This document shows positions 17,918-26,538 of a DNA stretch of 64,000 bases, piece by piece. The notes under the pieces are model-generated. The model searched no databases, was not told the DNA's origin, and saw only the letters and a list, made by a program, of their open reading frames with translations. Both the position numbers and the translations under genes were made by a program. This DNA is from Sulfuriflexus sp032250955 (GTDB taxonomy: Bacteria > Pseudomonadota > Gammaproteobacteria > AKS1), in contig NZ_JAVVES010000001.1 of the NCBI RefSeq assembly GCF_032250955.1, positions 1 to 64,000 of the forward strand, in the 5' to 3' direction. Each line of letters starts with the position of its first letter. The first letter of the stretch is position 1.

Positions 17918-18967
17918 TCAACCTTCGCGGAACAAGGCATCCAGAGAGTAACCGTCGCGTTCGAGTACCTCGCGCAGGCGCTTGAGGGCCTCTATCTGGA
18001 TCTGGCGCACGCGTTCACGGGTTACGCCTATCTCATTACCGACTTCTTCGAGGGTGGAGATTTCATAACCGTGCAGGCCAAAGCGGCGCTCCACGACTTC
18101 ACGCTGCTTGTCATTCAGCTGGCTTAACCAGACATCGAGACGACTCCTGACAGCATCGCTTTGCAGTACCGCCGCCGGGTCATTCTTGCCTTCATCGGGT
18201 ATGGAGTCGATAACCGCTGTATCCGAGTCACGCCCCATGGGTGTGTCAACGGAGGTCACGCGCTCATTCAGGCCCATCATTCGCTTCACATCTTCAATCG
18301 ACTTGTCCAGCAGGCGCGCAACTTCCTCCGGACTCGGTTCGTGGCCGAGTTCCTGGGTGAACTGGCGCGCGGCACGCAGATAGATATTCATTTCCTTGAC
18401 CACGTGGATGGGCAGACGGATCGTTCGGGTCTGATTCATAATGCCGCGCTCGATGGTCTGCCGGATCCACCACGTGGCATAGGTGGAAAAGCGAAAACCG
18501 CGTTCGGGATCAAATTTTTCCACCGCCCGAATCAGGCCGAGGTTGCCCTCTTCAATCAGGTCGAGTAATGGCAGGCCACGGTTCATGTAGCGTCGCGCGA
18601 TCTTCACGACCAGGCGCAGGTTACTCTCGATCATGCGCTTGCGCCCGGCCTCAATGCCTTTTTGCGCCATGCGCGAGTAATGCACCTCTTCCTCGGCGGT
18701 GAGCAAGGGCGAGGCACCGATTTCACTCAGGTAGAGGCGCGTGGCATCCGCATCACCGCCACGCGTGCTTGCCGAGCCTGAACTGGTCTTTCTGGCGGTG
18801 CGGGGTTTTACGGTTTCTTTAGGCGGGGCAATCTCATCACCAAAACTCAGGGATACATCTTCTTCAACGTCATTATCATCAACGAACTCGTCTTTTCCAT
18901 TCGTTCCAGATATCGCTGCCTTGATCTTCTGTGTTTTCGGCTCTGCAGTTGATTTCTTGCGCGGCAT
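17918..18967 (-). CDS. rpoS: RNA polymerase sigma factor RpoS
   Basis: 349 aa. Stationary-phase and general stress sigma factor of the sigma-70 group. Region 1.2 (DATRLYLSEIG), region 2 (RGLPLLDLIEEGNLGLIRAVEKF, then FSTYATWWIRQ), region 3 and region 4 helix-turn-helix (TLEEVGNEIGVTRERVRQIQ) are all intact. An acidic/basic N-terminal extension of about 75 residues precedes region 1.2. The start at 18967 is fixed by a strong AAGGAGG at 18979-18973. Downstream of nlpD as in E. coli and Pseudomonas. Confidence 0.97.
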   Translation of the reverse strand: MPRKKSTAEPKTQKIKAAISGTNGKDEFVDDNDVEEDVSLSFGDEIAPPKETVKPRTARKTSSGSASTRGGDADATRLYLSEIGASPLLTAEEEVHYSRMAQKGIEAGRKRMIESNLRLVVKIARRYMNRGLPLLDLIEEGNLGLIRAVEKFDPERGFRFSTYATWWIRQTIERGIMNQTRTIRLPIHVVKEMNIYLRAARQFTQELGHEPSPEEVARLLDKSIEDVKRMMGLNERVTSVDTPMGRDSDTAVIDSIPDEGKNDPAAVLQSDAVRSRLDVWLSQLNDKQREVVERRFGLHGYEISTLEEVGNEIGVTRERVRQIQIEALKRLREVLERDGYSLDALFREG

Positions 18968-18972
18968 CAATG

Positions 18973-18979
18973 CCTCCTT
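18973..18979 (-). promoter_or_regulatory. Strong ribosome binding site of rpoS
   Basis: AAGGAGG on the minus strand, 5 bases before the ATG at 18967. It excludes the longer reading that starts at 19030. Confidence 0.85.
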
Positions 18980-19098
18980 ACGCCTTTCTTCACGTCGTAA
19001 GTCCATGCGTCGAAGAGAGGTTATTATCAAGCTTGTTATAATGTAATCGTCCCCGCCGGGGATCGCTGAAGGCCTTTTATCGACAGCCCTTTTATCAA

Positions 19099-19881
19099 CT
19101 AGCGCTTCGGCAAATACCGCATGGGATTAACTGGATTGCCCTCGCGCCGGATCTCAAAGTGCAGTTTGACGTTATCTGCCCCGCTCCGGCCCATCTCGGC
19201 AATCTGCTGGCCCAGCTTGACTGTATCGCCTTCCTTAACCAGTAGCTTTCTGTTGTGCGCGTATGCGCTCAGGTATTTTTCATTATGCTTAACGATAATA
19301 AGCTTACCATAACCCCGAAGTCCACTCCCGCTATAGACGATGCGCCCGCTGCCGGCAGCCTTGATGGCCTGCCCCAGGTGCCCGGCAATATCGATACCCT
19401 TGCGGGTATCGGATTTACTGGAAAAGGTCTTGATAACCCGGCCAGAGGTTGGCCAGTTCCAGCGTAGTGGGCCGGTATTTGCCATGAAGCTGGACGACCT
19501 TTTGGGCGGCGTCGCGGCTTTCGGGGGACTCGCCGGCGGTTTCGCTGTCTGTCGTGGCTTTGGCGCAGGTTTCGGCCGGCTAACCACTTGCTTCGCCGGC
19601 CTGCTGCCTCCGCGCAGTTTCAGTTTTTGAGCCACATAAATGGTGTAGGGGTGACGGATACCATTGCGGCGGGCCAGTGTCCGGTAATCCTGGCCGTACT
19701 GGAAAGCAATCGAATACAGGGTTTCGCCACGACTGACCGTGTGCACGTCGGGCGACCAGCGACTCCCCTTGGCATGTTTGCTGACCGGGGCCACCGCCAC
19801 GCTGCCGCCACAGCCTGACAACACCAGCCCGGCCAGGAGCATGGTGAGGATAACGAGATTCTTGCTCTTAACCCAGGCCAC
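19099..19881 (-). CDS. nlpD: NlpD-like lipoprotein, LysM plus degenerate M23 domain
   Basis: 260 aa from a GTG inside the end of pcm. Signal peptide with basic N-terminus and lipobox LSGC (acylated Cys24). LysM peptidoglycan-binding domain at about 45-92 (HTVSRGETLYSIAFQYG), Pro/Lys linker, then an M23 domain at about 145-258. The first metal ligand His is replaced (RKGIDIAG) while LHFEIR is kept, as in E. coli NlpD, so it is probably an amidase activator (AmiC type), not a peptidase. TTG at 19896 is an alternative start; neither has a clear ribosome binding site, consistent with coupling to pcm. Confidence 0.9.
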   Translation of the reverse strand: MAWVKSKNLVILTMLLAGLVLSGCGGSVAVAPVSKHAKGSRWSPDVHTVSRGETLYSIAFQYGQDYRTLARRNGIRHPYTIYVAQKLKLRGGSRPAKQVVSRPKPAPKPRQTAKPPASPPKAATPPKRSSSFMANTGPLRWNWPTSGRVIKTFSSKSDTRKGIDIAGHLGQAIKAAGSGRIVYSGSGLRGYGKLIIVKHNEKYLSAYAHNRKLLVKEGDTVKLGQQIAEMGRSGADNVKLHFEIRREGNPVNPMRYLPKR

Positions 19882-20530
19882 CGCGCAAAGGTACAAAACT
19901 GACCAGGTCGAGGGTCCTGGAGTTATAACCGTCTGCTGTCCTGGTGACCACGAGCAACTGTTGCTCGCCTTGCTTGCCTACCGGGATCACGAGTCGCCCT
20001 CCCTCCGCGAGCTGGTCGTAAAGGGGCTTGGGCACCTGTTGCGGCGCTGCCGTCACGAGGATGCCATCATAAGGGCCGTATTCACTCCAGCCCCAGTTAC
20101 CGTCACTGTGCTTGAGGCGGATATTACGTATTTCCAGTTCCTGAAAACGACCCCTGGCCTGCTGCATCAGCGCATCGATGCGTTCAACGCTGTAAACATG
20201 TTCGACCAACCTTGCCAGGATCGCCGTCTGATAACCCGAACCGGTGCCCACTTCAAGCACCTTCCTCGGCCGTTCGCCGTCACACAACAGGGCCTCGGTC
20301 ATACGCGCGACGATATAGGGCTGGGAAATGGTCTGGCCCTGGCCAATCGGCAGGGCCGTATCCTCATAGGCGCGACTGGACAATGCCTCCTCGACGAAGA
20401 TATGCCGCGGCATGCTGCGCATCACTTCCAGCACCGCCTCATTCTGAATACCCCGCTCGCGCAGGCGTTCGACCAGGCGGTCGCGGGTGCGCTGCGAGGT
20501 CATGCCGATGCCCTGGTGGCGATCATTCAT
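19868..20530 (-). CDS. pcm: Protein-L-isoaspartate O-methyltransferase
   Basis: 220 aa. Methylates isoaspartyl residues using SAM to start repair of aged proteins. SAM motif I VLEVGTGSGYQTAIL and the preceding GQTISQPYIVARM are present; the post-I motif VYSVERI follows. Overlaps surE by eight bases and nlpD downstream. The surE-pcm-nlpD-rpoS order is the standard stationary-phase survival cluster. Confidence 0.97.
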   Translation of the reverse strand: MNDRHQGIGMTSQRTRDRLVERLRERGIQNEAVLEVMRSMPRHIFVEEALSSRAYEDTALPIGQGQTISQPYIVARMTEALLCDGERPRKVLEVGTGSGYQTAILARLVEHVYSVERIDALMQQARGRFQELEIRNIRLKHSDGNWGWSEYGPYDGILVTAAPQQVPKPLYDQLAEGGRLVIPVGKQGEQQLLVVTRTADGYNSRTLDLVSFVPLRGGLG

Positions 20531-21278
20531 GCCCCATTCCCTCCAGCCAACTGGCGACCTTGTCGAGGGTGGGGTAACTGGTCATATCAATCTTCAGGGG
20601 AGTAATCGAAATCTTGCCGTGGCTGATAGCGTGGAAATCCGTTCCCGGCCCTGCATCGGCGGTCTCGCCCGGTGGCCCGACCCAGTAGATGTTACGGCCG
20701 CGCGGGTCCTTTTCGCGGAGAACCGGTTCCGACTTGTGGCGATGCCCGAGGCGGGTTGCCTCATAGCCCTTGATCTCGGCCCATGGCAAATCGGGCACAT
20801 TGATATTGAGGATGGTATCGGCCGGCAAGGGGTCATGATGGAGACGCTCGATGACGGCGATGATCGCGCGGGCCGCTGTGTCATAGTGCTCAAGCCCCTC
20901 CCCGGCGAGGGAAACGGCAATGGCCGGTGCCCCGAGAAAACGCCCCTCGATGGCGGCCGCCACGGTCCCGGAATAGAGTACGTCGTCACCCAGATTGGCC
21001 CCGGCATTGATGCCGGCAATCACCATATCCGGCTCATCGTCAAGCAGGCCGGTAATGGCCAGGTGAACACAGTCGGTGGGTGTGCCATCGACACAGATAA
21101 AGCCGTCTTCCATTGTCGTCGCCCGGATCGGGCTATCCAGCGTCAGCGAGTTACTCGCCCCACTGCGGTTGCGATCCGGCGCGATGACCGTCAGCTCGGC
21201 CCGCCCGCTCAAGGCCTTGTAGAGACTGCGAATACCGGGGGCCTGGTAGCCATCATCATTACTAATCAATATACGCAT
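20523..21278 (-). CDS. surE: 5'/3'-nucleotidase SurE
   Basis: 251 aa. Metal-dependent nucleoside monophosphatase. The N-terminal ILISNDDGYQAPGI holds the DD metal ligands (Asp8-Asp9) and the later YSGTVAAAIEG and NINVPDLP segments are typical. First gene of surE-pcm-nlpD-rpoS. Upstream region has an AT-rich -10 and nested palindromes. Confidence 0.97.
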   Translation of the reverse strand: MRILISNDDGYQAPGIRSLYKALSGRAELTVIAPDRNRSGASNSLTLDSPIRATTMEDGFICVDGTPTDCVHLAITGLLDDEPDMVIAGINAGANLGDDVLYSGTVAAAIEGRFLGAPAIAVSLAGEGLEHYDTAARAIIAVIERLHHDPLPADTILNINVPDLPWAEIKGYEATRLGHRHKSEPVLREKDPRGRNIYWVGPPGETADAGPGTDFHAISHGKISITPLKIDMTSYPTLDKVASWLEGMGHE

Positions 21279-21281
21279 GTC

Positions 21282-21360
21282 GTTCAGGTGCCGGGCTCGT
21301 TTATATTATAAAGACAATCAGTTATATTCTGATTCTAATACAGATTAGAACCACCTGAAC
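21282..21360. promoter_or_regulatory. Nested palindromes between surE and smrA
   Basis: Outer 9-bp inverted repeat GTTCAGGTG (21282-21290) and CACCTGAAC (21352-21360). Inner palindrome TTCTAATACAGATTAGAA (21333-21350). On the minus strand a TATAAT lies at 21310-21305 with no good -35; the inner palindrome falls just where the -35 would be, which suggests activator or repressor binding. Regulator unknown. Confidence 0.5.
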
Positions 21361-21391
21361 AGCTCGCTGCATGGCGGTGCCAGCTTGAGTA

Positions 21392-21946
21392 ATGACCATT
21401 ATGCCCGACAAACCGAAAATTTCCGATGCCGAGCGGCAGTTGTTTCGTGACAATCTGAAGGATGTACGGCCGCTGACGGTAAAACACCACTACCAGGCGC
21501 CGCAGCCGAAGATCAAGGCCGTCGCCCGCCAGCGGCTCGCCGATGACCGCCAGGTGCTCGATGACATGTTTTCCGACGATTTCTGCTCCGAGGACGTCGA
21601 AACCGGCGAAGAGCTCCTGTTCAGCCGCGCCGGCCTGCAGACCCGCCTCATGCGCCAGTTGCGCCGCGGCCAGCTCAGTGTCCGCGCGGAACTCGACCTG
21701 CATGGCTATACGGTGCTCGAGGCCCGCCAGGCCGTCACCGAATTCCTGCGTGACAGCCTGCGGCACGGCAATCGTTGTGTACGCATCGTGCACGGCAAGG
21801 GTTTTGGTTCGAAACAGAAACTGCCAGTGCTGAAAAACAAGGTCAATGCCTGGCTGCAACAACGCGATGAAGTGCTGGCCTTCTGCTCCGCCCGCCCCGT
21901 CGATGGCGGCACGGGTGCCCTGTACGTGCTCCTGAAACGACTTTAA
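21392..21946 (+). CDS. smrA: Smr-domain protein, SmrA/YdaL-like
   Basis: 184 aa. N-terminal about 85 residues resemble the SmrA/YdaL leader (QLFRDNLKDVRPL), followed by an Smr domain: ELDLHGYTVLEARQAV, IVHGKG and CSARPVDGGTGALYVLL. The LDLH and HGxG motifs are the nuclease/RNA-binding elements of the family; the last segment matches SmrA better than SmrB. Smr proteins nick DNA or cleave mRNA at collided ribosomes; which applies is unknown. ATG 21392 or ATG 21401 could be the start. Confidence 0.82.
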   Translation: MTIMPDKPKISDAERQLFRDNLKDVRPLTVKHHYQAPQPKIKAVARQRLADDRQVLDDMFSDDFCSEDVETGEELLFSRAGLQTRLMRQLRRGQLSVRAELDLHGYTVLEARQAVTEFLRDSLRHGNRCVRIVHGKGFGSKQKLPVLKNKVNAWLQQRDEVLAFCSARPVDGGTGALYVLLKRL

Positions 21947-22184
21947 CGTTTAAAAAAACAAAAGCCCAACGCAGAGACGCGGAGGCGCAAAGAGCGCAGA
22001 GGGTAAAAGGATTGAAAAAATGGTTTATTGTATTCCGTCATTCCGGCATAGTTCTAGCCGGAATCCATAAATAATAAGATTCTGGATTGCGGCTAAGAAC
22101 ATGCCGCAATAACGAGGTAACTTGATCTCTCTTTGCGAATCTCTGCGCCTCCGCGTCTCTGCGTTGGGCTTTTAAGTTAAAGAA
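21947..22184. repeat. Composite palindromic element between convergent smrA and truD
   Basis: A perfect 30-bp inverted repeat at 21960-21989 and 22144-22173, made of short ACGC plus AGAG/GGAG units, beginning AAAAGCCCAACGC. Nested inside (22035-22118) is a second imperfect long palindrome with two hairpin halves: ATTCCGGC at 22040-22047 pairs with GCCGGAAT at 22057-22064, and a partner copy near 22084-22113. It lies exactly between two stop codons and may act as a two-way transcription end. No coding potential. Confidence 0.85.
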
Positions 22185-23219
22185 TCAGGTCTCGACGATT
22201 TCGCGCAGCACGGCGGTGGCGAAACAACCGGCGGGCAAACTGAAGTTCAGCACCAGGGTGTTATCCGCATACTCCCACTGCAAGTCTTCAACGATCAGGC
22301 GCAGGCTGCGCCGTTCCATTTTCAGCCCGGCCTTTTCCAGCCCCTCACACCACTCGGAGAGTCCCTGCAGTGCGGTGGTCTCGAATTCACGCGCGCTGTC
22401 CCGGCTGGGTAATTCGCCCTTGCCCCACAGTGGTCCACTCGGATGGATGTCCTTTTCCAGCAGGCGCTGCTCGAGTTGCGCGTCTATCGCTTCGCTGGCA
22501 AAGAAGCCGCGACTGCCCGCGAGCATACAGATCTCGCCATCGAGCAGGCGGTTCCAGTTTCCGGCATGCACGCGCGCGGACAGGACCCGGTTGAATAACA
22601 TTGAACGTGCGGCTGACAGGTAGTGGCCGCGTTGTTCACGTTTCACACGTCGCCCGGCAAACATTTCCAGGGCGCGCTCGAGATTGCTGCCGGCATGACC
22701 GAAACGCTGGCTGCCAAAATAATTGGGCACGCCCTGCTCTGCAATACATTGCAGGCGTGCCTCGAGCTGTGCGCTGTCGACCTCGAATTCGCGCACGCTA
22801 ATCCGGAAACGGTTGCCGGCGAGGGTGCCGCGACGCAGCTTGCGCGTATTGCGCACAACCTCCATCACCTCGACCTCGGCACTGTTCAGTTGCTGCCAGT
22901 CCGGTTCACTGACACCGGGCAGGTAAACACTGAACCACTGGGTCGTCACGGCATGGCGATCCTTGAGACCGGCAAAACTGACATCACGGCATTTTATATT
23001 CGCCAGTCTGGCGAGTTGCCGGGCGATGTCCTCGGTATTCAGGCCGCGTTTACGGATATGCAGGCAAACATGTTCACCTTCGCCACTGAAGGTCACCGAG
23101 GATAGTTCATCGACAATGAAATCTTCCGGCTGCTGACGGATACGTCCCCTGGCCAGCGGGCTGCCATGGGCATGGGCAGGTTGCAGGGCGGCCTGCAGGG
23201 TAGCGGCTGGATCGGTCAT
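22185..23219 (-). CDS. truD: tRNA pseudouridine(13) synthase TruD
   Basis: 344 aa. Forms pseudouridine 13 in tRNA-Glu. The catalytic Asp is in FAGLKDRHAVTTQWFSV near residue 85, preceded by CLHIRKRGLNTEDIARQLA; the NYFGSQRFG segment is the other family signature. Normal length. Follows ispF by five bases, as in ftsB-ispD-ispF-truD-surE of E. coli, although surE here is separated by smrA and the repeat. Confidence 0.96.
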   Translation of the reverse strand: MTDPAATLQAALQPAHAHGSPLARGRIRQQPEDFIVDELSSVTFSGEGEHVCLHIRKRGLNTEDIARQLARLANIKCRDVSFAGLKDRHAVTTQWFSVYLPGVSEPDWQQLNSAEVEVMEVVRNTRKLRRGTLAGNRFRISVREFEVDSAQLEARLQCIAEQGVPNYFGSQRFGHAGSNLERALEMFAGRRVKREQRGHYLSAARSMLFNRVLSARVHAGNWNRLLDGEICMLAGSRGFFASEAIDAQLEQRLLEKDIHPSGPLWGKGELPSRDSAREFETTALQGLSEWCEGLEKAGLKMERRSLRLIVEDLQWEYADNTLVLNFSLPAGCFATAVLREIVET

Positions 23220-23224
23220 GGTGT

Positions 23225-23704
23225 TCAGTCAGTGGTGAGTAAGACAATGGCCTGGGCGGCGATACCTTCACCACGGCCGGTAAAGCCAAGCTTCTCGGTA
23301 GTGGTGGCCTTGACGTTAATACAGTTCAGTTCCACGGCCAGATCGCTGGCGATATACGCGCACATGGTATCAATAAACGGCGCCAGCTTCGGGGCCTCGG
23401 CTATCACGGTGCAGTCAAGATTACACAGGCTGTAGCCTTCCTGTTGCACGCGTCGATATACCTCGCGCAGGAGTTCGCGGCTGTCGGCACCGGCATAGCG
23501 TGCATCTGTATCCGGAAAATGGCGACCAATATCACCGAGTGCCGCCGCACCGAGCAAGGCATCACAGATGGCATGCAATAACACATCGGCATCGGAGTGG
23601 CCGGCCAGCCCTTTCTCATAAGGGATATCAACCCCGCCGAGAATCAGGCGGCGACCCGCGGCAAAGGCATGCACATCAAACCCCTGTCCTGTACGCATGC
23701 TCAT
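23225..23704 (-). CDS. ispF: 2-C-methyl-D-erythritol 2,4-cyclodiphosphate synthase
   Basis: 159 aa, normal length. Fifth step of the MEP isoprenoid pathway. The zinc ligands are in GFDVHAF (Asp/His) and the HSDADVLLHAICDALLGAAALGDIG signature is complete. Starts immediately after the ispD stop. The MEP gene dxr is also in this window. Confidence 0.98.
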   Translation of the reverse strand: MSMRTGQGFDVHAFAAGRRLILGGVDIPYEKGLAGHSDADVLLHAICDALLGAAALGDIGRHFPDTDARYAGADSRELLREVYRRVQQEGYSLCNLDCTVIAEAPKLAPFIDTMCAYIASDLAVELNCINVKATTTEKLGFTGRGEGIAAQAIVLLTTD

Positions 23705-24454
23705 CTAACCGTCATCCGCCATCAGGCCATCATAGTCACTTGCGGCCTCGTCACTAATCGTGGCCAGGTGAAAACGCGCCAGTGCCAGGTCCTCGGGACG
23801 CGTGATCTTGATATTGTCAGCGTATCCCTCGACGACCAGCGGATTGTAGCCGGCGTATTCCATTGCCGAGGCCTCATCGGTAACCAGTACCCCGTCAGCG
23901 ATGGCCTTTTCCAGTGCCTCGCGCAGCATACCGACATGAAACATCTGTGGCGTCAGGGCGTGCCAGAGCGACACCCGGTCTACCGTCTCTTCAATGATAC
24001 AGGCGACGTCGACCCGTTTCAGGGTGTCGCGCACCGGCACCGCCAGGATGCCGCCCTGCGGGTGCTGCGCCATCGTGATCATGAGTTTATCGAGATCGCC
24101 CCGACGCAAGCACGGCCGCGCGGCATCATGTACCAGCACCCAGTCTGTATTCCGGGTCTTGTCTTCCAGGAAGTTCAGTGCGTTCAACACCGAGTGACAA
24201 CGTTCGCTGCCACCGATAACCGTGTGAAGCGGCTTGTCGGTGTCGATGTAAAGCGTCGGCCAGGTCGTATCGTGTTCGGCAACCGCGACGACAATACCGT
24301 GGATACGGGGGTGATGCAGGAAATGCGCCAGCGTCTGTTCAAGGACAGTCTTGCCCTGCAGGTCAAGATACTGTTTCGGGCAATCCGCCTGCATACGGCT
24401 GCCGATGCCTGCAGCGGGGATCACCACCCAGAAGGTTTGTTCGGTAATGGTCAT
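23705..24454 (-). CDS. ispD: 2-C-methyl-D-erythritol 4-phosphate cytidylyltransferase
   Basis: 249 aa. Third step of the MEP pathway. The CTP-binding motif IPAAGIGSRM followed by CPKQYL is near the N-terminus, and VHDAARPC lies near residue 110. Overlaps ftsB by four bases and abuts ispF, so these are co-translated. Confidence 0.97.
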   Translation of the reverse strand: MTITEQTFWVVIPAAGIGSRMQADCPKQYLDLQGKTVLEQTLAHFLHHPRIHGIVVAVAEHDTTWPTLYIDTDKPLHTVIGGSERCHSVLNALNFLEDKTRNTDWVLVHDAARPCLRRGDLDKLMITMAQHPQGGILAVPVRDTLKRVDVACIIEETVDRVSLWHALTPQMFHVGMLREALEKAIADGVLVTDEASAMEYAGYNPLVVEGYADNIKITRPEDLALARFHLATISDEAASDYDGLMADDG

Positions 24455-24741
24455 TTCCCTGTGTCTGCCTCTTCCTCTACAACCTGAAAGAATGTCTCGT
24501 CTTTTTTTATCATACCCAGCTCGTGCCGGGCACGTTCCTCTATCGCGGCCAGACCCTGTTTCAGATCCTCCACTTCGGCCTCGAGGGCCGCATTACGTTC
24601 CTGTAATTCATTGTTCTCATCTTGCTGCGCGCTGATCTGCTGACGCAACTGCCAGACCTCGGCGAGGCTGCCATGGCCAAACCACAGGGTCAGTTGCAGT
24701 GTAATCAACAACAGGACAAGAAAGATAGTGAGAAATTTCAT
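24451..24741 (-). CDS. ftsB: Cell division protein FtsB
   Basis: 96 aa. One transmembrane segment at about residues 3-22, a coiled coil at about 28-70, then the conserved RHELGMIKKDETFFQV near residues 70-86. Divisome protein forming a complex with FtsL and FtsQ. The small size and position before ispD match E. coli. A 469-bp gap separates it from eno upstream, where E. coli has only a short spacer. Confidence 0.93.
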   Translation of the reverse strand: MKFLTIFLVLLLITLQLTLWFGHGSLAEVWQLRQQISAQQDENNELQERNAALEAEVEDLKQGLAAIEERARHELGMIKKDETFFQVVEEEADTGK

Positions 24742-25210
24742 TATCTGCGCCTGAATAAACTCGAGTCTTTAACGCAAAGAACGCAAAGGCGCAAAGATCG
24801 CGAAGAAATATAAATAAAAAATCACCGCTGTCCCGTTAACATAAGCCTGACAAGCAGTAAGCTTCGGATAAATAAGATCAAGAGATTGATTGATGCGCAT
24901 GAACACATGAAACCTCATCAGCCTCTAATCGGCGTTATCCCTTCTCCCCCAGGGATAACCAGCGCCCTGGCTGTCGTCGTTTGACAGCTTAGGCGAATGG
25001 CTAGTTGTTCCACCAGAAGGCCAGGATGAGGGAGTAAATAAAACAATATGTCATCGACATCTAAATCCCCTCACCCTAACCCTCTCCCGAAGGGAGAGGG
25101 AATTAACGGGACAGTAGTAATAAAAAACCATTTATCCATTAATTCCTTTGCGTCCTCAGCGTCTTTGCGTCCTCAGCGTCTTTGCGTCTCAGCGTTGGGC
25201 TTTTAAATGA
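24742..25210. repeat. 469-bp gene-free repeat region between eno and ftsB
   Basis: Outer arms: GCAAAG units at 24769-24806 against TTTGCG units at 25145-25204, the latter with a 17-bp direct repeat (TCTTTGCGTCCTCAGCG). Nested within: a 287-bp segment, 24828-25114, with perfect 12-bp ends CTGTCCCGTTAA and TTAACGGGACAG. Inside that are hairpins GTTATCCCT/AGGGATAAC (24934-24959), GCTGTC/GACAGC (24970-24988) and CCCTCTCCC-GAA-GGGAGAGGG (25080-25100). Looks like stacked non-autonomous repeats. No gene seen. Confidence 0.8.
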
Positions 25211-26497
25211 TTAACCCAGGTGACGGAATGCTGCACGGCCCGGATACGTGGCCTTGTCACCGAGGGCCTCTTCGATACGGATCAGCTGATTGTACTTGGC
25301 CACGCGATCGCTGCGTGACAGTGAGCCGGTCTTGATCTGGCCACAGGCGGTGGCAACGACAAGATCAGCAATCGTTGTGTCTTCGGTTTCACCGGAGCGA
25401 TGTGACACAACCGCGGTGTAACCGGCCGCGTGTGCCATGTCGATCGCATCAATGGTCTCGGTCAGGGTACCTATCTGGTTAACCTTGATGAGGATGGAAT
25501 TGGCAATCCCCTTGTCGATCCCTTCCTTGAGAATCATGGTGTTGGTCACAAACAGGTCGTCACCGACGAGTTGCACGCGCTCACCGAGTTTTTCGGTCAG
25601 CAGCGCCCAGCCTTCCCAGTCGCCTTCGTCCAGACCATCTTCGATGGAGATGATCGGATAACGGTCACACCAGTCGGCCAGATAGTCGACAAATTCAGCG
25701 GCGGACAGGGAACGCCCTTCTGAAGTCAGTTCATACCTGCCATCCTTGTAGAACTCGGAACTGGCGGCATCGATACCGATAAAGATATCTTCACCGGCCT
25801 TGTAACCGGCCTTGGCTATCGCTTCCAGGATAACCTCGATCGCGGCCTCGTTGGATGGCAGGTCCGGGGCAAAACCGCCCTCGTCACCGACCGCCGTACT
25901 CATGCCTTTCGCACTCAGCACCTTGCTCAGCGCATGAAAGACCTCAGTGCCGTAACGTACGGCCTCGGAAAGACTCGGCGCACCCACCGGGATGATCATG
26001 AACTCCTGCAGGTCGACGCTGTTATCGGCATGCGAACCACCGTTGATGATGTTCATCATCGGCACCGGCATGGTCGTACCCGTGCCGAGGTATGCATACA
26101 ACGGCTTGCCGGACTGGATGGCCGCTGCCTTGGCCACCGCCATGGACACTGCCAGCAGGGCATTCGCACCCAGGCGACCCTTGTTGGGCGTGCCGTCGAG
26201 TTCGATCATGCGTTCATCGATGGCCTTCTGTTCCAGCGCGGACATACCGAGCAAGGCTGTGCGGATTTCGCCATTCACATTGGCCACTGCCTTGCTGACA
26301 CCCTTGCCACCGAAGCGGGACGTGTTGCCGTCACGCAACTCGACGGCCTCGCGTGAACCCGTAGATGCCCCGGAGGGCACGGCGGCCCGTCCCATGGCAC
26401 CCGATGCCAGGCTGACATCGACTTCGACTGTTGGGTTACCGCGAGAATCAATGATCTGACGGCCATGAATGTTACTGATACTGAATTGGTCTGCCAT
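25211..26497 (-). CDS. eno: Enolase
   Basis: 428 aa. Converts 2-phosphoglycerate to phosphoenolpyruvate; also a degradosome component in enterics. Signature segments: the GAGGAG-like phosphate loop is AVPSGASTGSREA, metal ligands lie in SIEDGLDEGDWEG and LVGDDLFVTN, catalytic Lys in KVNQIGTLTET, and SHRSGETEDTTIADL near the C-terminus. Downstream of pyrG-kdsA. Confidence 0.98.
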   Translation of the reverse strand: MADQFSISNIHGRQIIDSRGNPTVEVDVSLASGAMGRAAVPSGASTGSREAVELRDGNTSRFGGKGVSKAVANVNGEIRTALLGMSALEQKAIDERMIELDGTPNKGRLGANALLAVSMAVAKAAAIQSGKPLYAYLGTGTTMPVPMMNIINGGSHADNSVDLQEFMIIPVGAPSLSEAVRYGTEVFHALSKVLSAKGMSTAVGDEGGFAPDLPSNEAAIEVILEAIAKAGYKAGEDIFIGIDAASSEFYKDGRYELTSEGRSLSAAEFVDYLADWCDRYPIISIEDGLDEGDWEGWALLTEKLGERVQLVGDDLFVTNTMILKEGIDKGIANSILIKVNQIGTLTETIDAIDMAHAAGYTAVVSHRSGETEDTTIADLVVATACGQIKTGSLSRSDRVAKYNQLIRIEEALGDKATYPGRAAFRHLG

Positions 26498-26538
26498 TAC
26501 TGCACAAACTCCAATGGTTAATTGTTAATAGAAAAGGG

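Noticed and set aside
22035..22118. Rho-independent terminator for truD or smrA
   Set aside because: The hairpins are strong but no T run follows on either strand, so termination is possible but not the classic type.
24934..24959. Homing-endonuclease-like AGGGATAAC site
   Set aside because: Only a short partial resemblance; it is one arm of a local 9-bp hairpin and no endonuclease or intron is present.
24828..25114. Complete insertion sequence
   Set aside because: It has inverted ends but is only 287 bp and has no transposase frame, so at most a non-autonomous element.
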